DNA of 64,000 nucleotides, taken from Agrocybe praecox. Its lineage: Eukaryota > Basidiomycota > Agaricomycetes > Agaricales > Agrocybaceae. The DNA lies in NCBI GenBank assembly GCA_964017145.1, contig OZ024840.1, forward strand, positions 4,464,001 through 4,528,000. Reading direction: 5' to 3'. Each line of letters begins with the position of its first letter. The first letter of the stretch is position 1. The notes under the pieces are model-generated. The model made no database searches. It was not told the origin of the DNA and saw only the letters and a program-made list of their open reading frames with translations. Made by a program: the position numbers and the translations under genes. Below are positions 14,500 through 25,639 of this stretch, piece by piece.

Positions 14500-15265
14500 A
14501 TGCCCGGCGTTACTGCTTCTCTGTACGATCTTCTATACCCTCTATCATGTAGTATTACACCTTACGCGATCAGCTGTATCCTATGCTTTTCGATCCTTGT
14601 TTCCAAGTCGCTTACGAATCGACTTATATATATATATCACCGTGTTTGCTCTTTCTGGCGTACGTACTTACATGCACATATATTTAGTTTTGGCGTTTAG
14701 ATGGCCTCAGTATCAACAAAGAAATGTTAGACTTTCTCCGTTCTGCTTGTCTGTCATTTCCAGTAATCCCGATCAGACTCTCTGCTGAAGGGATCATTTA
14801 TACCTGCTAGGCTAGTCTACATCTATAGAGGATGACCGCCGTCATGTTTCAACAAAATCTGAATCTTCCGAATCTTCCGATATGTCTGAGCATGTCATCT
14901 GTTAGTTTAACTCCGTTTGTTTTGCATTAAATGACTTTTGTCGGCAATTTTAGTAAGTGCTAGTACTTAACGGGACAATGACCGCCTGACTCCATACCTC
15001 AGTCCGAGTGCTCAGACGACACTGTACTTACGGAAAACATATACATTTATGTAAGCTCTTAACTGATCATTTCGTATCACCGCGTTGATATGAAAATAAA
15101 CGTACGGAAAGCTCGGCGTTCAAAGTATACAGATATATTACGAACAAGTCTGTATTTTTATAGGGCAAAATTCTGATGGTACAATTATCCCCGAACTTTT
15201 GCTTGGAATGCGTGGTAGTGCATAGATTTACTAAATACATATCTCAAAACCAACTATTCTACCCG
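14500..15265. other. Convergent intergenic stretch, no gene seen
   Basis: This is an AT-rich spacer between the 3' ends of the DUF2235 gene and the NmrA-like gene. Only short frames without a domain are present. Confidence 0.5.
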
Positions 15266-16720
15266 TCAATTTCCCGTATTGATCTGATATTCGACCTCAG
15301 CTCTGATGCTCGCGAGGAAGTCATCCTTGTTCTTGATTGGCTTCCAGCCGAGCGCTCGAGCTACATTTCCACGACAGCGCGAGTTCGTACCAAGGTAATC
15401 TGATCCCTGAAAAGGCAGTCATATCAGTTCAAGAACCTCCTTCCCACAGTTCATCACTCGCCCTAAAATATTTATTAATCTCTTCTTTGGTAAACGTAGT
15501 GGGTTCTGGATTATCAGACTTTCCAAGTGCAACGAGAGCTTCCCCGATCGCCCGTCCAACTTCGTACATGTTATGTTCTCCATTTTCACCGAAGAAATAT
15601 CCCGCGCGACCGTGCGCCACTTTGTCAGGGGTGGAACGTATCGCATCAAAGAGGACAACGTAAAGATCCGCCACTAATAGCCGGCAGAAGTAGATATCAT
15701 AATCGTCAATCGTTGGATTAATGAAACCAAGACCTACCTTCGTCGATGTTAACATCTGGCCAGATGTTTTTACCTGCCCCTACCATACCGGCTCGACCGC
15801 GAGCAAGAGACGCGCGGATGAGCTCTGGCATTTGCATTGAGATGGGGTTTTGAATACCCTTCTTCACCAGAGGTCCATTGGAAATTCCCCATATTGTACT
15901 AGGTAGAACGATGTAGCTCTTAATGTAACCTAACATTACAAGAATGTTAACTGCGAAGTATATAAATTAAAAGAAATGCTACTACTGACCCACAGAATCT
16001 GCCTTCAGGATCTCAAGATCGATATTACGGTGGTATTGAGTATCTGGAAGAGCGTTGATCTGATCGGGATTGAGGTCGTCGTAAATCGTGTCTGTTGCGT
16101 ATTTTCCTTTGGCATCGTCAATGAGGAAGCCTGAAATTTGAATGAGTTCCATCAAAGATGATAGACAAGACATAATGCAAAGGCCCTCACCAGTGCCAGA
16201 CTAACGAACAACTCGTTTAGGGGGAACGCTTGGACTAAAAATAGGCCACTTACTGTATGGATTAGAGTCGGGACAGCCCCTGTCTCTTCGTGACGCTTTT
16301 TCATCCCATTTAGGGTAGCAATAATAGCTCCGTGATCATCAGAGTCTGTCTATACACAGGGGGTATTAAGTATGAGCATAATATCAGATATTAGGTATGC
16401 TAGCCAGTTCACCGTTGAGAACACGACATCGTTCGCTGCCGTGAGCCTCTCCATGAGCGGAGCGTCGGAATGAGACCCAACGACTGCATCTACTCCCAGG
16501 GCTCTGAGCTTTTCTGCCTTCTCAGGCGAGCGTACAAGCGTTGTGATCTTGAACTTTGAAAAGTCTGGCCGTTCAAGAAAGCGTGCGAGAATAGAGCCAC
16601 CGATGTAGCCTTCATATTTGAAAGAAGGTTTTGGCGTCTAGCATAGTATCATTGAAGTTAACGAATAAGAACTCGCGTACCGGTCACTCCAGTCATTAGT
16701 ATTGGTGTTTGGGAAGTCAT
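15266..16720 (-). CDS. NmrA-like / atypical SDR NAD(P)-binding protein
   Basis: Rossmann-fold NAD(P)-binding protein of the extended/atypical short-chain dehydrogenase class. Eight exons give 348 residues in consistent phase: 16720-16681, 16609-16413, 16349-16254, 16200-16191, 16130-15990, 15929-15738, 15673-15437 and 15399-15266. The N-terminus MTSQTPILMTGVTGYIGG carries the dinucleotide-binding TGxxGxxG, split by the first intron. VVFSTTDSDDHGAI follows at the expected strand-4 position. SGTG is encoded by a 10-nt exon. GRAGMVGAGKNIWPDVNIDEVADLYV resembles the substrate side of NAD-dependent epimerase-like proteins. The catalytic YxxxK is not conserved as such (a Y-x-R-N appears instead), so it may be a sensor or an atypical reductase. 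Fungal homologues of this kind are usually annotated only as NAD(P)-binding protein. No pathway partner lies next to it. Confidence 0.85.
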
Positions 16721-17406
16721 ATCGACGACTTTGGACAGGAGATGTATCTGACAAAGAAGAGGGGAACTAGTCGGTAATATAAACAGAGTAGGTGTCCTTT
16801 ATATATCTTCTGCTTGTGAACGCTTTCGTGTGGCCCCCGGGTCAGCCACTAGCATGTCGTCGATCTTTTTACTTACAAATCAATATCCCACGGGTTTGTC
16901 ATGCAGATAGGAATTCTGTCAGCATTTGTAACACTTCCCCTCCTTGTGTTGAATTCCAATCTTGATGGTTAAAATTGATTCGACTCAGAGTAGATCGGAC
17001 ACTTATCTACTATAAATCAATGCGCTGAGTCGACGCTCCCTATAGTCCTACTACACCTATGCAAGTACATAAACCAGCCTTGGGATTGTTTACAGCGGCG
17101 GTGAGTATTTTAAGTATCACGATCATCGATTAATCATTTTATGATGTCATTATGGCCATGATTCACGTGATATTGACGTCGCGTTCAGAGAACTTGGAAA
17201 CAACTTGGAAATATTGATATAGTCTTCTTCGTAAGTATATGTTTGAATCTATTATGATTAAGTCTTAAATTTATAATTTAGCTTTGAGTTTATGTAAAAA
17301 GTTCTATACATTGCATGAGTAACTCAGGTCTGGGTTTTGAGCCTTGATTATTTGGCCTATATATTTAGATCGGCCATGTTATTTTTCTCACACTCCGCAC
17401 GTTAAT
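16721..17406. other. Intergenic, no gene seen
   Basis: This is the promoter side of the NmrA-like gene and the left flank of the first inverted-repeat element. It is AT-rich and no feature was recognised. Confidence 0.45.
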
Positions 17407-18223
17407 CACCCCGGGGAATTCAACTTTTCAGGTCACCTCAAAACCTCCGAGAAACCCTGGTTTTGGTTTATAAATTAGGTCGATTATAAATCATGTAGGA
17501 TAATCAAAATTTTGGGACATCATGAATGCTAATTAAAAACTAAGTATTTGTTTAAATTTTTTGTCACCGTGTAAACCTCATCCGAAATGGGATGTTCAGT
17601 TAGGCCAAAATTACAAAAAACAATAGAAGTTTTAGTTAATTTCTAGGCAGTCCAAAAATATAGACTCTATGCATTCCAAAAACCGGAACAAAATTTATGT
17701 TTTCAACAATAACTTCAAACGGTTGAATACATCAAATACCACACGTATTTCTGGCATGTTCGTAACTATCACTAAAAAGAGATATATCATCGAAACTGAA
17801 ACCACGAACACCTATTCAATTAATTGTTTTCAGACAATCAAAAACTCTGAGCTTCGGTCACATTTTCAATTGTGCCCAAAATAAACACAATAGCCAAAAG
17901 TTCGGACTACGAGAAATTGAGGAAAAATATTAAAGTTCTGAACGAGCCTTGGATCACATTGATATTATATGTTTCTGTCTTTCTTTCACGAGGACCAAAA
18001 TCTCCAAATTTGTCTCATTTTTTTTTCCCACTGGAAACAATAATATCATTCAGGTTTTCGTACGGTACAAAATTACAAATAAAAATTTCAATTTCAGTAG
18101 ACCTTTGGTTTATTGCTAAACTTTTGATTTCACATATGTTTTCTCTGGGCTCCAAATTTTGCACCAAACCTATATTTTTTAGGAGGTTTTCGTGTGACCT
18201 GAAAAGTTGAATTCCCCGGGGTG
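17407..18223 (+). mobile_element. Terminal-inverted-repeat element, copy 1 (817 bp, non-autonomous)
   Basis: The element is bounded by perfect 30-bp inverted ends that start CACCCCGGGGAATTCAACTT and finish GGGGTG. Similarity of the two ends continues to about 42 bp through AAAACCTCC. The 3-bp sequence AAT flanks it on both sides (17404-17406 and 18224-18226), a target-site duplication. It is AT-rich and carries short frames (about 70-110 codons) but no transposase motif, so it looks like a MITE-class passenger moved by an enzyme encoded elsewhere. A 3-bp duplication fits CMC/Plavaka-like or PIF/Harbinger-like superfamilies; the CACC end leans toward the former, but the assignment is open. Confidence 0.88.
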
Positions 18224-18651
18224 AATGTTGTGATACGACTTGACTCGGACCAGGAGCCGTCTGACGGGTTTGCAACGATATTTATTATAAAGGTAAGCTA
18301 CTCATATGCGAAACTTCGCTAGTGCTCTCTTTCTACTATCACTTAAGCTGCCCTTCAACGTATCACACACGTTGGAAACGATGACTACTATTCTTGGATT
18401 ACGATACAACACCCATTATTTCAACAACGAGCATGACCACTCCTGACGATGGCAGGGTACGGTATTGCTACTCCGCACTCGATGACAACTAGGAGCAAGA
18501 TTTCGGTTCCCATATTGGGCGGCCCTCTGAAGATACTCTATATTCCACACCTCACAGCTTCGACCACACCACACCACCTACCACTTCACGCTTCATAGGT
18601 GCAACTTTCGAGAGAACTGTCCAGGACATTACCATACAGCATGCTATATAA
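18224..18651. other. Spacer between element copy 1 and the leucine-zipper ORF
   Basis: No feature was seen apart from its position upstream of the small leucine-zipper reading frame. Confidence 0.4.
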
Positions 18652-19056
18652 ATGATGCACACTACAGCGTCCACCCCCGCAGTGTCAACTTTGAACAATA
18701 AAGCTCAACACCCCTTGCATGTAAGTGGTAATAAGCATTCATTCGACGACGCGGTCAGCAGTGACTCTCGCCAGTCAAAAAGACAGAAAATTACGGCTCC
18801 GACAAGCGATAGCAAAGCTCCAGAAGATGACGCGACTATCAGACGAAGAGAATCCAGCAGGAAGTCGACAGTGCGATACCGTGAGGCAATAAAGGAGGAG
18901 CTGCAGGCTCTCCGTGAAACAGTTGGGGAACTAGAGGCCGATAATCTGCTTTTAAAGGCGGAAAATACACATTTGCTTGAACGTGCCAGGTGTTCAGAGG
19001 CTAGTTACGGTGCTTTAGTCCTCCGGTTAGCTGGAAAGTTCCAGGTCTATGTCTAG
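18652..19056 (+). CDS. Small bZIP-like / leucine-zipper protein
   Basis: Single-exon frame of 134 residues. The N-terminal half is Ser/Thr-rich and holds a basic cluster KRQK that could be a nuclear signal. From about residue 65 a basic stretch (IRRRESSRKSTVRYREA) runs into a leucine-rich heptad region (LQALRETVGELEADNLLL, then AENTHLLERA). This resembles a bZIP, but the canonical basic motif N-x7-R with conserved Ala is not seen, so DNA binding is doubtful. The proposed ATG overlaps a TATATAAA sequence (18645-18652), which makes this start or that box questionable. It lies between two copies of an inverted-repeat element and may be a young or rapidly evolving gene. Also possible: a zipper-only partner of a true bZIP factor. 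Confidence 0.55.
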   Translation: MMHTTASTPAVSTLNNKAQHPLHVSGNKHSFDDAVSSDSRQSKRQKITAPTSDSKAPEDDATIRRRESSRKSTVRYREAIKEELQALRETVGELEADNLLLKAENTHLLERARCSEASYGALVLRLAGKFQVYV

Positions 19057-19780
19057 AGGGCTACTACAGACACGTGTCCACTCATGCCCATGCCACTGTC
19101 TATCCTTGCAATCGTAATCGGTGCCGTTTCAAAATGTCGTCCCACCTATCCTTTAATATGCTCCATGTATTGTAATAGCTCCACAGTAAACGATTAATTC
19201 CCCTTATCGACTACATTTCCAGATAAGGTCAAGTAAACAAGTTGACTTCCTATTATGATCTATACTTTTCCATTCCTGTACTTGTATTCCAACTCCAAAA
19301 TACCGCCATCTTCTAGTTGAATGCACTACAAAAAATTCTTTTGTCTTGTAGACAGTCATATGTTGAAAACATATGATGCGCAGCATGCGGTTTCCTTATT
19401 TTGGAGAGGATATGACACTAGTTTTAGTTATGATGCTGTGTCGTCGGCCGCACGCACGCGGAGACAGGGCTGTGTACCCTGCACCAGCATATGCACGGTA
19501 CCGTCAATTTCCGGGAGCAATCCGACTTAGAGTCTGGAGATAATTCTCATGGTGCTTATATTAGTAGAGTCCAGGCGAGCTTCTAGCGGTATTAAAATCA
19601 ATACAAGTTCTGTGTACATACTTATGACATCACAATCAATGATTGAGATAGTAATCTCAGACTAATAATATATTCCATCTCCTTCACGGTCGCTATCTGC
19701 CTTGTACACCTGTGCGGTACCTAGAATCAATTGGAATGAATTTAACCAAAAAAGGATCTCTGTACATCAAAGCTATGTAT
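19057..19780. other. Intergenic, no gene seen
   Basis: This stretch lies between the leucine-zipper frame and element copy 2. Only short frames are present. Confidence 0.4.
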
Positions 19781-20596
19781 CACCCCGGGGAATTCAACTT
19801 TTCAGGTCACACGAAAACCTCCTAAAAAATATAGGTTTGGTGCAAAATTTGGAGCCCAGAGAAAACATATGTGAAATCAAAAGTTTAGCAATAAACCAAA
19901 GGTCTACTGAAATTGAAATTTTTATTTGTAATTTTGTACCGTACGAAAACCTGAATGATATTATTGTTTCCAGTGGGAAAAAAAATGAGACAAATTTGGA
20001 GATTTTGGTCCTCGTGAAAGAAAGACAGAAACATATAATATCAATGTGATCCAAGGCTCGTTCAGAACTTTAATATTTTTCCTCAATTTCTCGTAGTCCG
20101 AACTTTTGGCTATTGTGTTTATTTTGGGCACAATTGAAAATGTGACCGAAGCTCAGAATTTTTGATTGTCTGAAAACAATTAATTGAATAGGTGTTCGTG
20201 GTTTCAGTTTCGATGATATATCTCTTTTTAGTGATAGTTACGAACATGCCAGAAATACGTGTGGTATTTGATGTATTCAACCGTTTGAAGTTATTGTTGA
20301 AAACATAAATTTTGTTCCGGTTTTTGGAATGCATAGAGTCTATATTTTTGGACTGCCTAGAAATTAACTAAAACTTCTATTGTTTTTTGTAATTTTGGCC
20401 TAACTGAACATCTCATTTCGGATGAGGTTTACACGGTGACAAAAAATTTAAACAAATACTTAGTTTTTAATTAGCATTCATGATGTCCCAAAATTTTGAT
20501 TATCCTACATGATTTATAATCGACCTAATTTATAAACCAAAACCAGGGTTTCTCGGAGGTTTTGAGGTGACCTGAAAAGTTGAATTCCCCGGGGTG
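19781..20596 (-). mobile_element. Terminal-inverted-repeat element, copy 2 (816 bp, inverted relative to copy 1)
   Basis: This is the reverse complement of the element at 17407-18223. Only two differences were noticed by eye: one substitution (GGGATG versus GAGATG) and one base in a homopolymer. It has its own 3-bp flanking duplication TAT (19778-19780 and 20597-20599). A different target site shows an independent insertion rather than a duplication of the whole segment. Near identity points to recent movement. Confidence 0.88.
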
Positions 20597-20599
20597 TAT

Positions 20600-23270
20600 A
20601 TTATGGACGATCTAGCTTCTACGATTGCTGTATCTGATATGGCACGATCATAGCCCGCATTGTACAGCTTTGTTGGGGTTATTTCATTGACACTGTACAT
20701 CCTTTCCTTGTAGAATATTTTAGCATTACATCCCGGACGTAAATTACCCGCGATTAATGGGTACAAAAAATAGAGAAAGACACTTCATTTGAACCTCGAT
20801 CCTATCGATAGGTATTTGTATCAAAACGATTACTGGGGAGACAATGGACTCGCATCTGAGTCAGATTGAGTTGTCTATACTTCCGAATTCCGCAAAGTAT
20901 GATGGCTGATTTATTATTTAGTAGATCTTCTGCAGTCCTCTAACTAGCTGCGTCGTCCCTCGGATGCTCTTCAAAACGTAAACATCTCAGTATTCTAGTG
21001 AGTGTGCCCGCAACTTATCCATGACGCTTTACGGACAGCTTCCAAATACACACTTAGTAGATATGGCGCTCCCTGAAGTTCAAGGGTATGTATTATTGTT
21101 ACGTTGAATAACAAGGGTAGTATGTGTTGTTGGATAATCACACTATCGCTCGGACTGGGTAGCTGGGACTGGGTAGCTGGGCTTGGGAGAACGTCTAGAA
21201 AGATCCCGCTATATATATGGCAGCAGTAGAAGACAAGGAACGATGTATGCGTGGCGCTGTCATAATCTAATCTAATCTACTTAACGGATGGGGCAATTGG
21301 TCAGACTGCACTGCCATAACGTACGTCGTACGTGGGGGAGTAGATGTAGATCTTAAGGCGCCTTAGGCCAATTGACAACTAATACGAAAGGTACTCTTTT
21401 TCATTACGCGTTATTCCAAGTCACAGCGCAACGCACATGAAATTTTTTGCTAAAATAAGCAGAAATTGTGGTCAGCTGTGTCTACTCTCAACCATGTGTG
21501 ATTTTTCAATGTTTGCGGAAGGTGTAGGCGATCGTGAGTGGCTCGATATACAGGCCTACTGGACAAATGGTCCGACTTATAAATTAGAGAAGCCACGAAG
21601 ATGGCAACTAATACAAAGTGTAAGTCTAATCTTATAATTTTGACTACAATTCGCCCTTATCCTGTACTTACCAGGTTTCCGAACACCTATAAACGGCAGA
21701 AACCAGCGGAAACGTTGAAACAAATATTACAAATTACTGATGACTCATCGAGGTGCGAGGCTCGCATAGACTCCTGTAGGATACACTTTGTCAAGAGCTT
21801 GTGTCATAGACAGAGTTAAGCGCTTATAGAACAAATTTGCACCGTAAATATCAAATGGCGCGCTAAAGTGATTTGGTTATAACCTTTCTCATCTTAATGG
21901 GCTCCCGGAATCCCGAGAAATCAAAGCAACGTAATTAACAAAGTACTTGGTCAATACCCATTCATAAAGGCGTCAGGCAGTGAATCGCTGATGTATCCGA
22001 CTTTCGCGTATTTAAAAAGTTTTTTTACGTCTAATCTTCCTTATTTTTGTTGGCGAATCCTTCCGAATCAAATTCCCAGACATGGCATAGCAGTATGCTG
22101 CAGTACTATATGCATCATTTGATCCCGCGAACATCACTTCATGCAACAGCAAGTACGACAGACATAATCTATCATTTTCGCTTTCCACGCGGATTTGGGG
22201 CGAAAGTCGGGTGGTGAAACTCCATGGATGTGGCGAAGGATTATTTAATATGTAATTCTATAAATAGGAGCTTCGACAATGGGCGTTAATCATAAGCAGG
22301 CGCCTACGAATATGGTACGATTATGGTACAATGAAGTCCGACCCCTTCCATGAATGAACTCCTGGCATGACGTGTGCTATGGGGGAGGTATTACGTGTTT
22401 CGTTATCTGGATGACTCGAATTAGGTGGAACGAATACTGCGCGACCGCGGCCCCGTGACAGGGATGTGGTAACGAGTCAAAGACGAAAAGGACACATGGG
22501 CAGGTTCAAGGGAAATGCCTGAACTTTCCAAATCAAACACTAAAGCTGTCAGTTCCCCGAGTCAGTGATGCAATCTTATTGGTCCCGCGTCTGGTGTTGC
22601 AACTCGCATTACATTTGGTCGCCCTTCTATAAACGATTATTGGGCATGAATTTGGTCATATTCAAGTTGAGCGCTATAGACGCCGGGTATAGGGATAAAT
22701 GCAACTATAATACAACGGGGGTTCGAGGATGATATGCACTAATCTACAGATGCGGAACAAAAGGAACAAAAGATGTTGGAGAGGGTATATCGAAAGATCA
22801 TCACGGGTCGTTAATTGAACGATGGAAATGGAAGCGAGAGCGAAAGCAGTTTAGGAAACGGAAGTACAGAGCGGAAGTGATTGTAAGAGATGCGTGGAAT
22901 AGTGATATGATAAAAAAAGAAATGGACAGGAGAATTCAAAAATGGTCCAATATTTCTACCTAATTTGGTCTATAAAATGTCCGAAGATTATGTGCGTAAA
23001 TGTGTTCTTTGTCGTGCCAGAGTTGTTCCAAGAGAAAAGGATAAAAATAAGAAACTGCAATTGTAAGAATCAGCAACGTGTTATCACTGCGGCAGACACG
23101 AACAAACTTACATCAGATGCAGGAATCCAAGTAGCACATCGTCGTTGAAAGTATGAGTCATCAAGATAAGGTTTAAGGAGTCAAGTGTGAGATGCAGGGG
23201 AGTATACAAAATGAATTCAAGCGGGAAATCGGCGACTGGGTCGTTGGGATCGAGGAAGGCTCGAGTTGGT
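20600..23270. other. Long intergenic stretch, no gene seen
   Basis: About 2.7 kb contains no frame carrying a recognisable domain. A 14-bp unit GGACTGGGTAGCTG is repeated in tandem twice at 21152-21179. The right part should include the 3' untranslated region of the bZIP gene. Confidence 0.45.
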
Positions 23271-23936
23271 TTACATGCCTTCGAAATTTGGAACTGGAAT
23301 CTTGTGGTGCTGTAACCATCTCTCCATAGTAAGCGCTCGCTCCTTCCATTCGTTCTTCTCCCTAGTCAGTTTTGTCACAGTATCCTGAAGGTCCTCCATC
23401 TGTAAGACCTTTCTCTTGCGGCTTCGACGAGCCGAAAGAGTATTCTTCCGACGCTTGTAAGCTGCTTTCTCCTCCTCTGTAGCATCCTCCTCTGGTGGCT
23501 CTGGCATCTCATCTTCGTCCTCATCGTAGCCTGATCCAGGGGATTCGCGTTTAACAGGAATATTTGGCATGGGAATAAGATCTCTTGGGCGTGAAGCCGG
23601 GGTAGCCACATCGACGACCCTGTATCCATCTCTTCGCTGACCTCTTTGTCTAGGAATTGTGCTGGCGTATGTATGAGAAACATTGGGAATGTAGTTCACC
23701 GGTAGGTGGCTCCGTGGTGGAAGCTCGATACCCGTCATGGAGGTACCAGAGTCAGATGATATTGATTTCGAGTGCGCATGTCCTGTTCCGTAGTAAAGTT
23801 GAAGGCTGTTGTCGGGATTTCCATATGATGTCACACTATCATTTGAAACTTTGGGATTAAGTGCTGCTGCAATTGACGATGAACCAAAGTCAAATTGATC
23901 ATCGAACTCCGTTTTGTAGGGCTCCATCGTGACCAT
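23271..23936 (-). CDS. bZIP transcription factor, Gcn4/Cpc1-like
   Basis: Intron-free frame of 221 residues. The C-terminal bZIP begins near residue 160. Its basic region KRRKNTLSARRSRKRK has the invariant Asn165 and Arg of the N-x7-R pattern, and the zipper VLQMEDLQDTVTKLTREK extends to about residue 208. It is preceded by an acidic stretch (DEDEDEMPEPPEEDATEEE, about 138-157), like the acidic activation regions of Gcn4-type factors, and the N-terminus is also acidic and aromatic. Gcn4/Cpc1 proteins activate amino-acid biosynthesis genes under starvation, and this role is inferred from the family. The start at 23936 is followed by an in-frame second ATG three codons on. The probable short leader between the TATA box at 24101-24108 and the start contains no upstream ATG, so the classic uORF control is not visible here. 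Confidence 0.85.
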   Translation of the reverse strand: MVTMEPYKTEFDDQFDFGSSSIAAALNPKVSNDSVTSYGNPDNSLQLYYGTGHAHSKSISSDSGTSMTGIELPPRSHLPVNYIPNVSHTYASTIPRQRGQRRDGYRVVDVATPASRPRDLIPMPNIPVKRESPGSGYDEDEDEMPEPPEEDATEEEKAAYKRRKNTLSARRSRKRKVLQMEDLQDTVTKLTREKNEWKERALTMERWLQHHKIPVPNFEGM

Positions 23937-24100
23937 GTAGGTAGTTTCTTGGGGTTCTTGGGTTTGTTGTTGATGAGGAAAAGGGAGGAAAACTGGATTG
24001 CTGGGAAAGTCTTGTGATGTAAAGGAAGACAGGGCTGGCGTATGTCTTGAGGACGAGAGATGAGGAGTGAAGAATGCTGAAGCTAAGCGACAAGGGGTTT

Positions 24101-24108
24101 TTTATATA
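24101..24108 (-). promoter_or_regulatory. TATA box of the bZIP gene
   Basis: TATATAAA on the minus strand lies about 165 nt upstream of the bZIP start codon at 23936. It is the only clear TATA-type element near that gene. Transcription from just downstream would give a leader of roughly 130 nt. Confidence 0.5.
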
Positions 24109-24299
24109 CTAAGTAATCTTTATATTTATAGATTCCCATTTTGAATCTAGATCTATAGCATAGCACAGCCCCAGATTTACGACGCCTGGCAAGCCGAGTC
24201 ACAAACACGCACATATACATGCCCCCAACACGATCTCTTATTGCGGAGCCGAGAGACTGGATGTCTTTCATGTATATAGAGATTTTCTAGATTACGCAT

Positions 24300-25639
24300 A
24301 AATTGTGGTTCTGGTAAGGACGCTCGGTCCTACAACAGCAACAACTGGCAAAAATGAACTTGATAGGGCGTAGTTCTGGTTTTTCGACGCCAACCACATC
24401 TCTAGGTCATAAATTATATACATCTCGCTGCACAGGAGAACCATTGAGCATTGCGTGTAAATAGCATGATATAAATTGTGAAGACTCTAATTTCTCACTG
24501 AAATCGAAACAATTTTTGTTCGGCATGCACTCGGCACCGGCGTACAGCTTCACCACTTTCCCACAAATGACCCCGCCGCCTAGCCTAACGACAACCTGTT
24601 CAAATGTGCAACTTGCTGCTGAACGACATGAAGGATGGACAACATCTCTGAAGTCCAGCACAACGTCAACACCGAATGCGATGATGATCATGCCCTTCAC
24701 CCCATGCCCTGCTCTCCCGACGTAATAACCATGCATAGGCTGTACCAAGTCCCTTGATCGACGGCTAAGGGTGAACGAATTCGGAACAAGGCAACATGCG
24801 AACAAGGCGCTTCGCCTCAGAGCGCTGGTCATGGTGCTAGTTCATAGCTTAGACAAGGGTTACAGCATGCATTTATCTTCAGTACTTATGTTAACCGGCT
24901 TCGGGTTATCTCTGAAAAGGTCCTATGCTACTGACTCTGGGAGAGACAAAAACGGCTTAATAAACCTTCTCACGAAAAAAAATAATTTATCAATACCTTT
25001 GCTTAGTGATATAGTATGGAGACTTGTTAAAAATGCACCAAGCAAATATCGTTGCTATGAAAAGAAAGGAAAAAAAGAACAGGAATCGTGTGGGTTATTT
25101 CTTCCTAAAACAGTCAAATAAATCATATGTTTAATATGGAAGGACGCCATTGAAGGTCTTGGATGGCTCCGGAGCACCAGTGCTCGAGAGCATGGAAAAT
25201 CACGGCAGAACATTATCAAATACAGGTATGTACACTCATGCTACCCAATTGGCGTATATACAAATCCAAATACTTCCCCGCGGATTTTCCATCGACAAAA
25301 AGAAATTCATGTATGTACGAGTCAACAGCCGCAGGATATTACTCAGAATGAATCACCGTCCAACAAATCATTCATTCTCGCTGAACCTTGTGGATATATT
25401 CTATACAGCCTACGTGATCAAACTCCCACGTCCTTTAGATCTCCTGCTTGGAGCAAGCAGAACAATGGGCAGGTAAGAGGCGGTGAAGGAGCGATAATGC
25501 TCGATTATGTTCTGATACGAGTGGGAAGGGTAGAGGGTTGTGCCTACCTGCCCGAGAGGTGGATATATCGCTGTCAATAGTCATAACACGTTTTACAACC
25601 TGGACGAACGGGGTGTTGCCATTGACAGCGCATTCGGGT
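24300..25639. other. Intergenic, no gene seen
   Basis: Several frames of 60-140 codons occur on both strands without domain, splice pattern or compositional support. Confidence 0.4.

Noticed and set aside
17669..18275. Frames of 71-112 codons inside the inverted-repeat elements, present in both copies
   Set aside because: Their conservation follows simply from the two copies being nearly identical; there is no transposase motif or coding signature.
17407..20596. Single large composite transposon spanning both inverted copies
   Set aside because: Each 0.8-kb copy has its own inverted ends and its own, different 3-bp flanking duplication, so two independent insertions explain it better.
23899..24093. 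Possible upstream ORF overlapping the bZIP start, as in Gcn4 control
   Set aside because: The frame begins at TTG, not ATG, and no ATG lies between the TATA box and the bZIP start.
24407..24832. 141-codon minus-strand frame
   Set aside because: No domain, no promoter, and equally long frames on the other strand.
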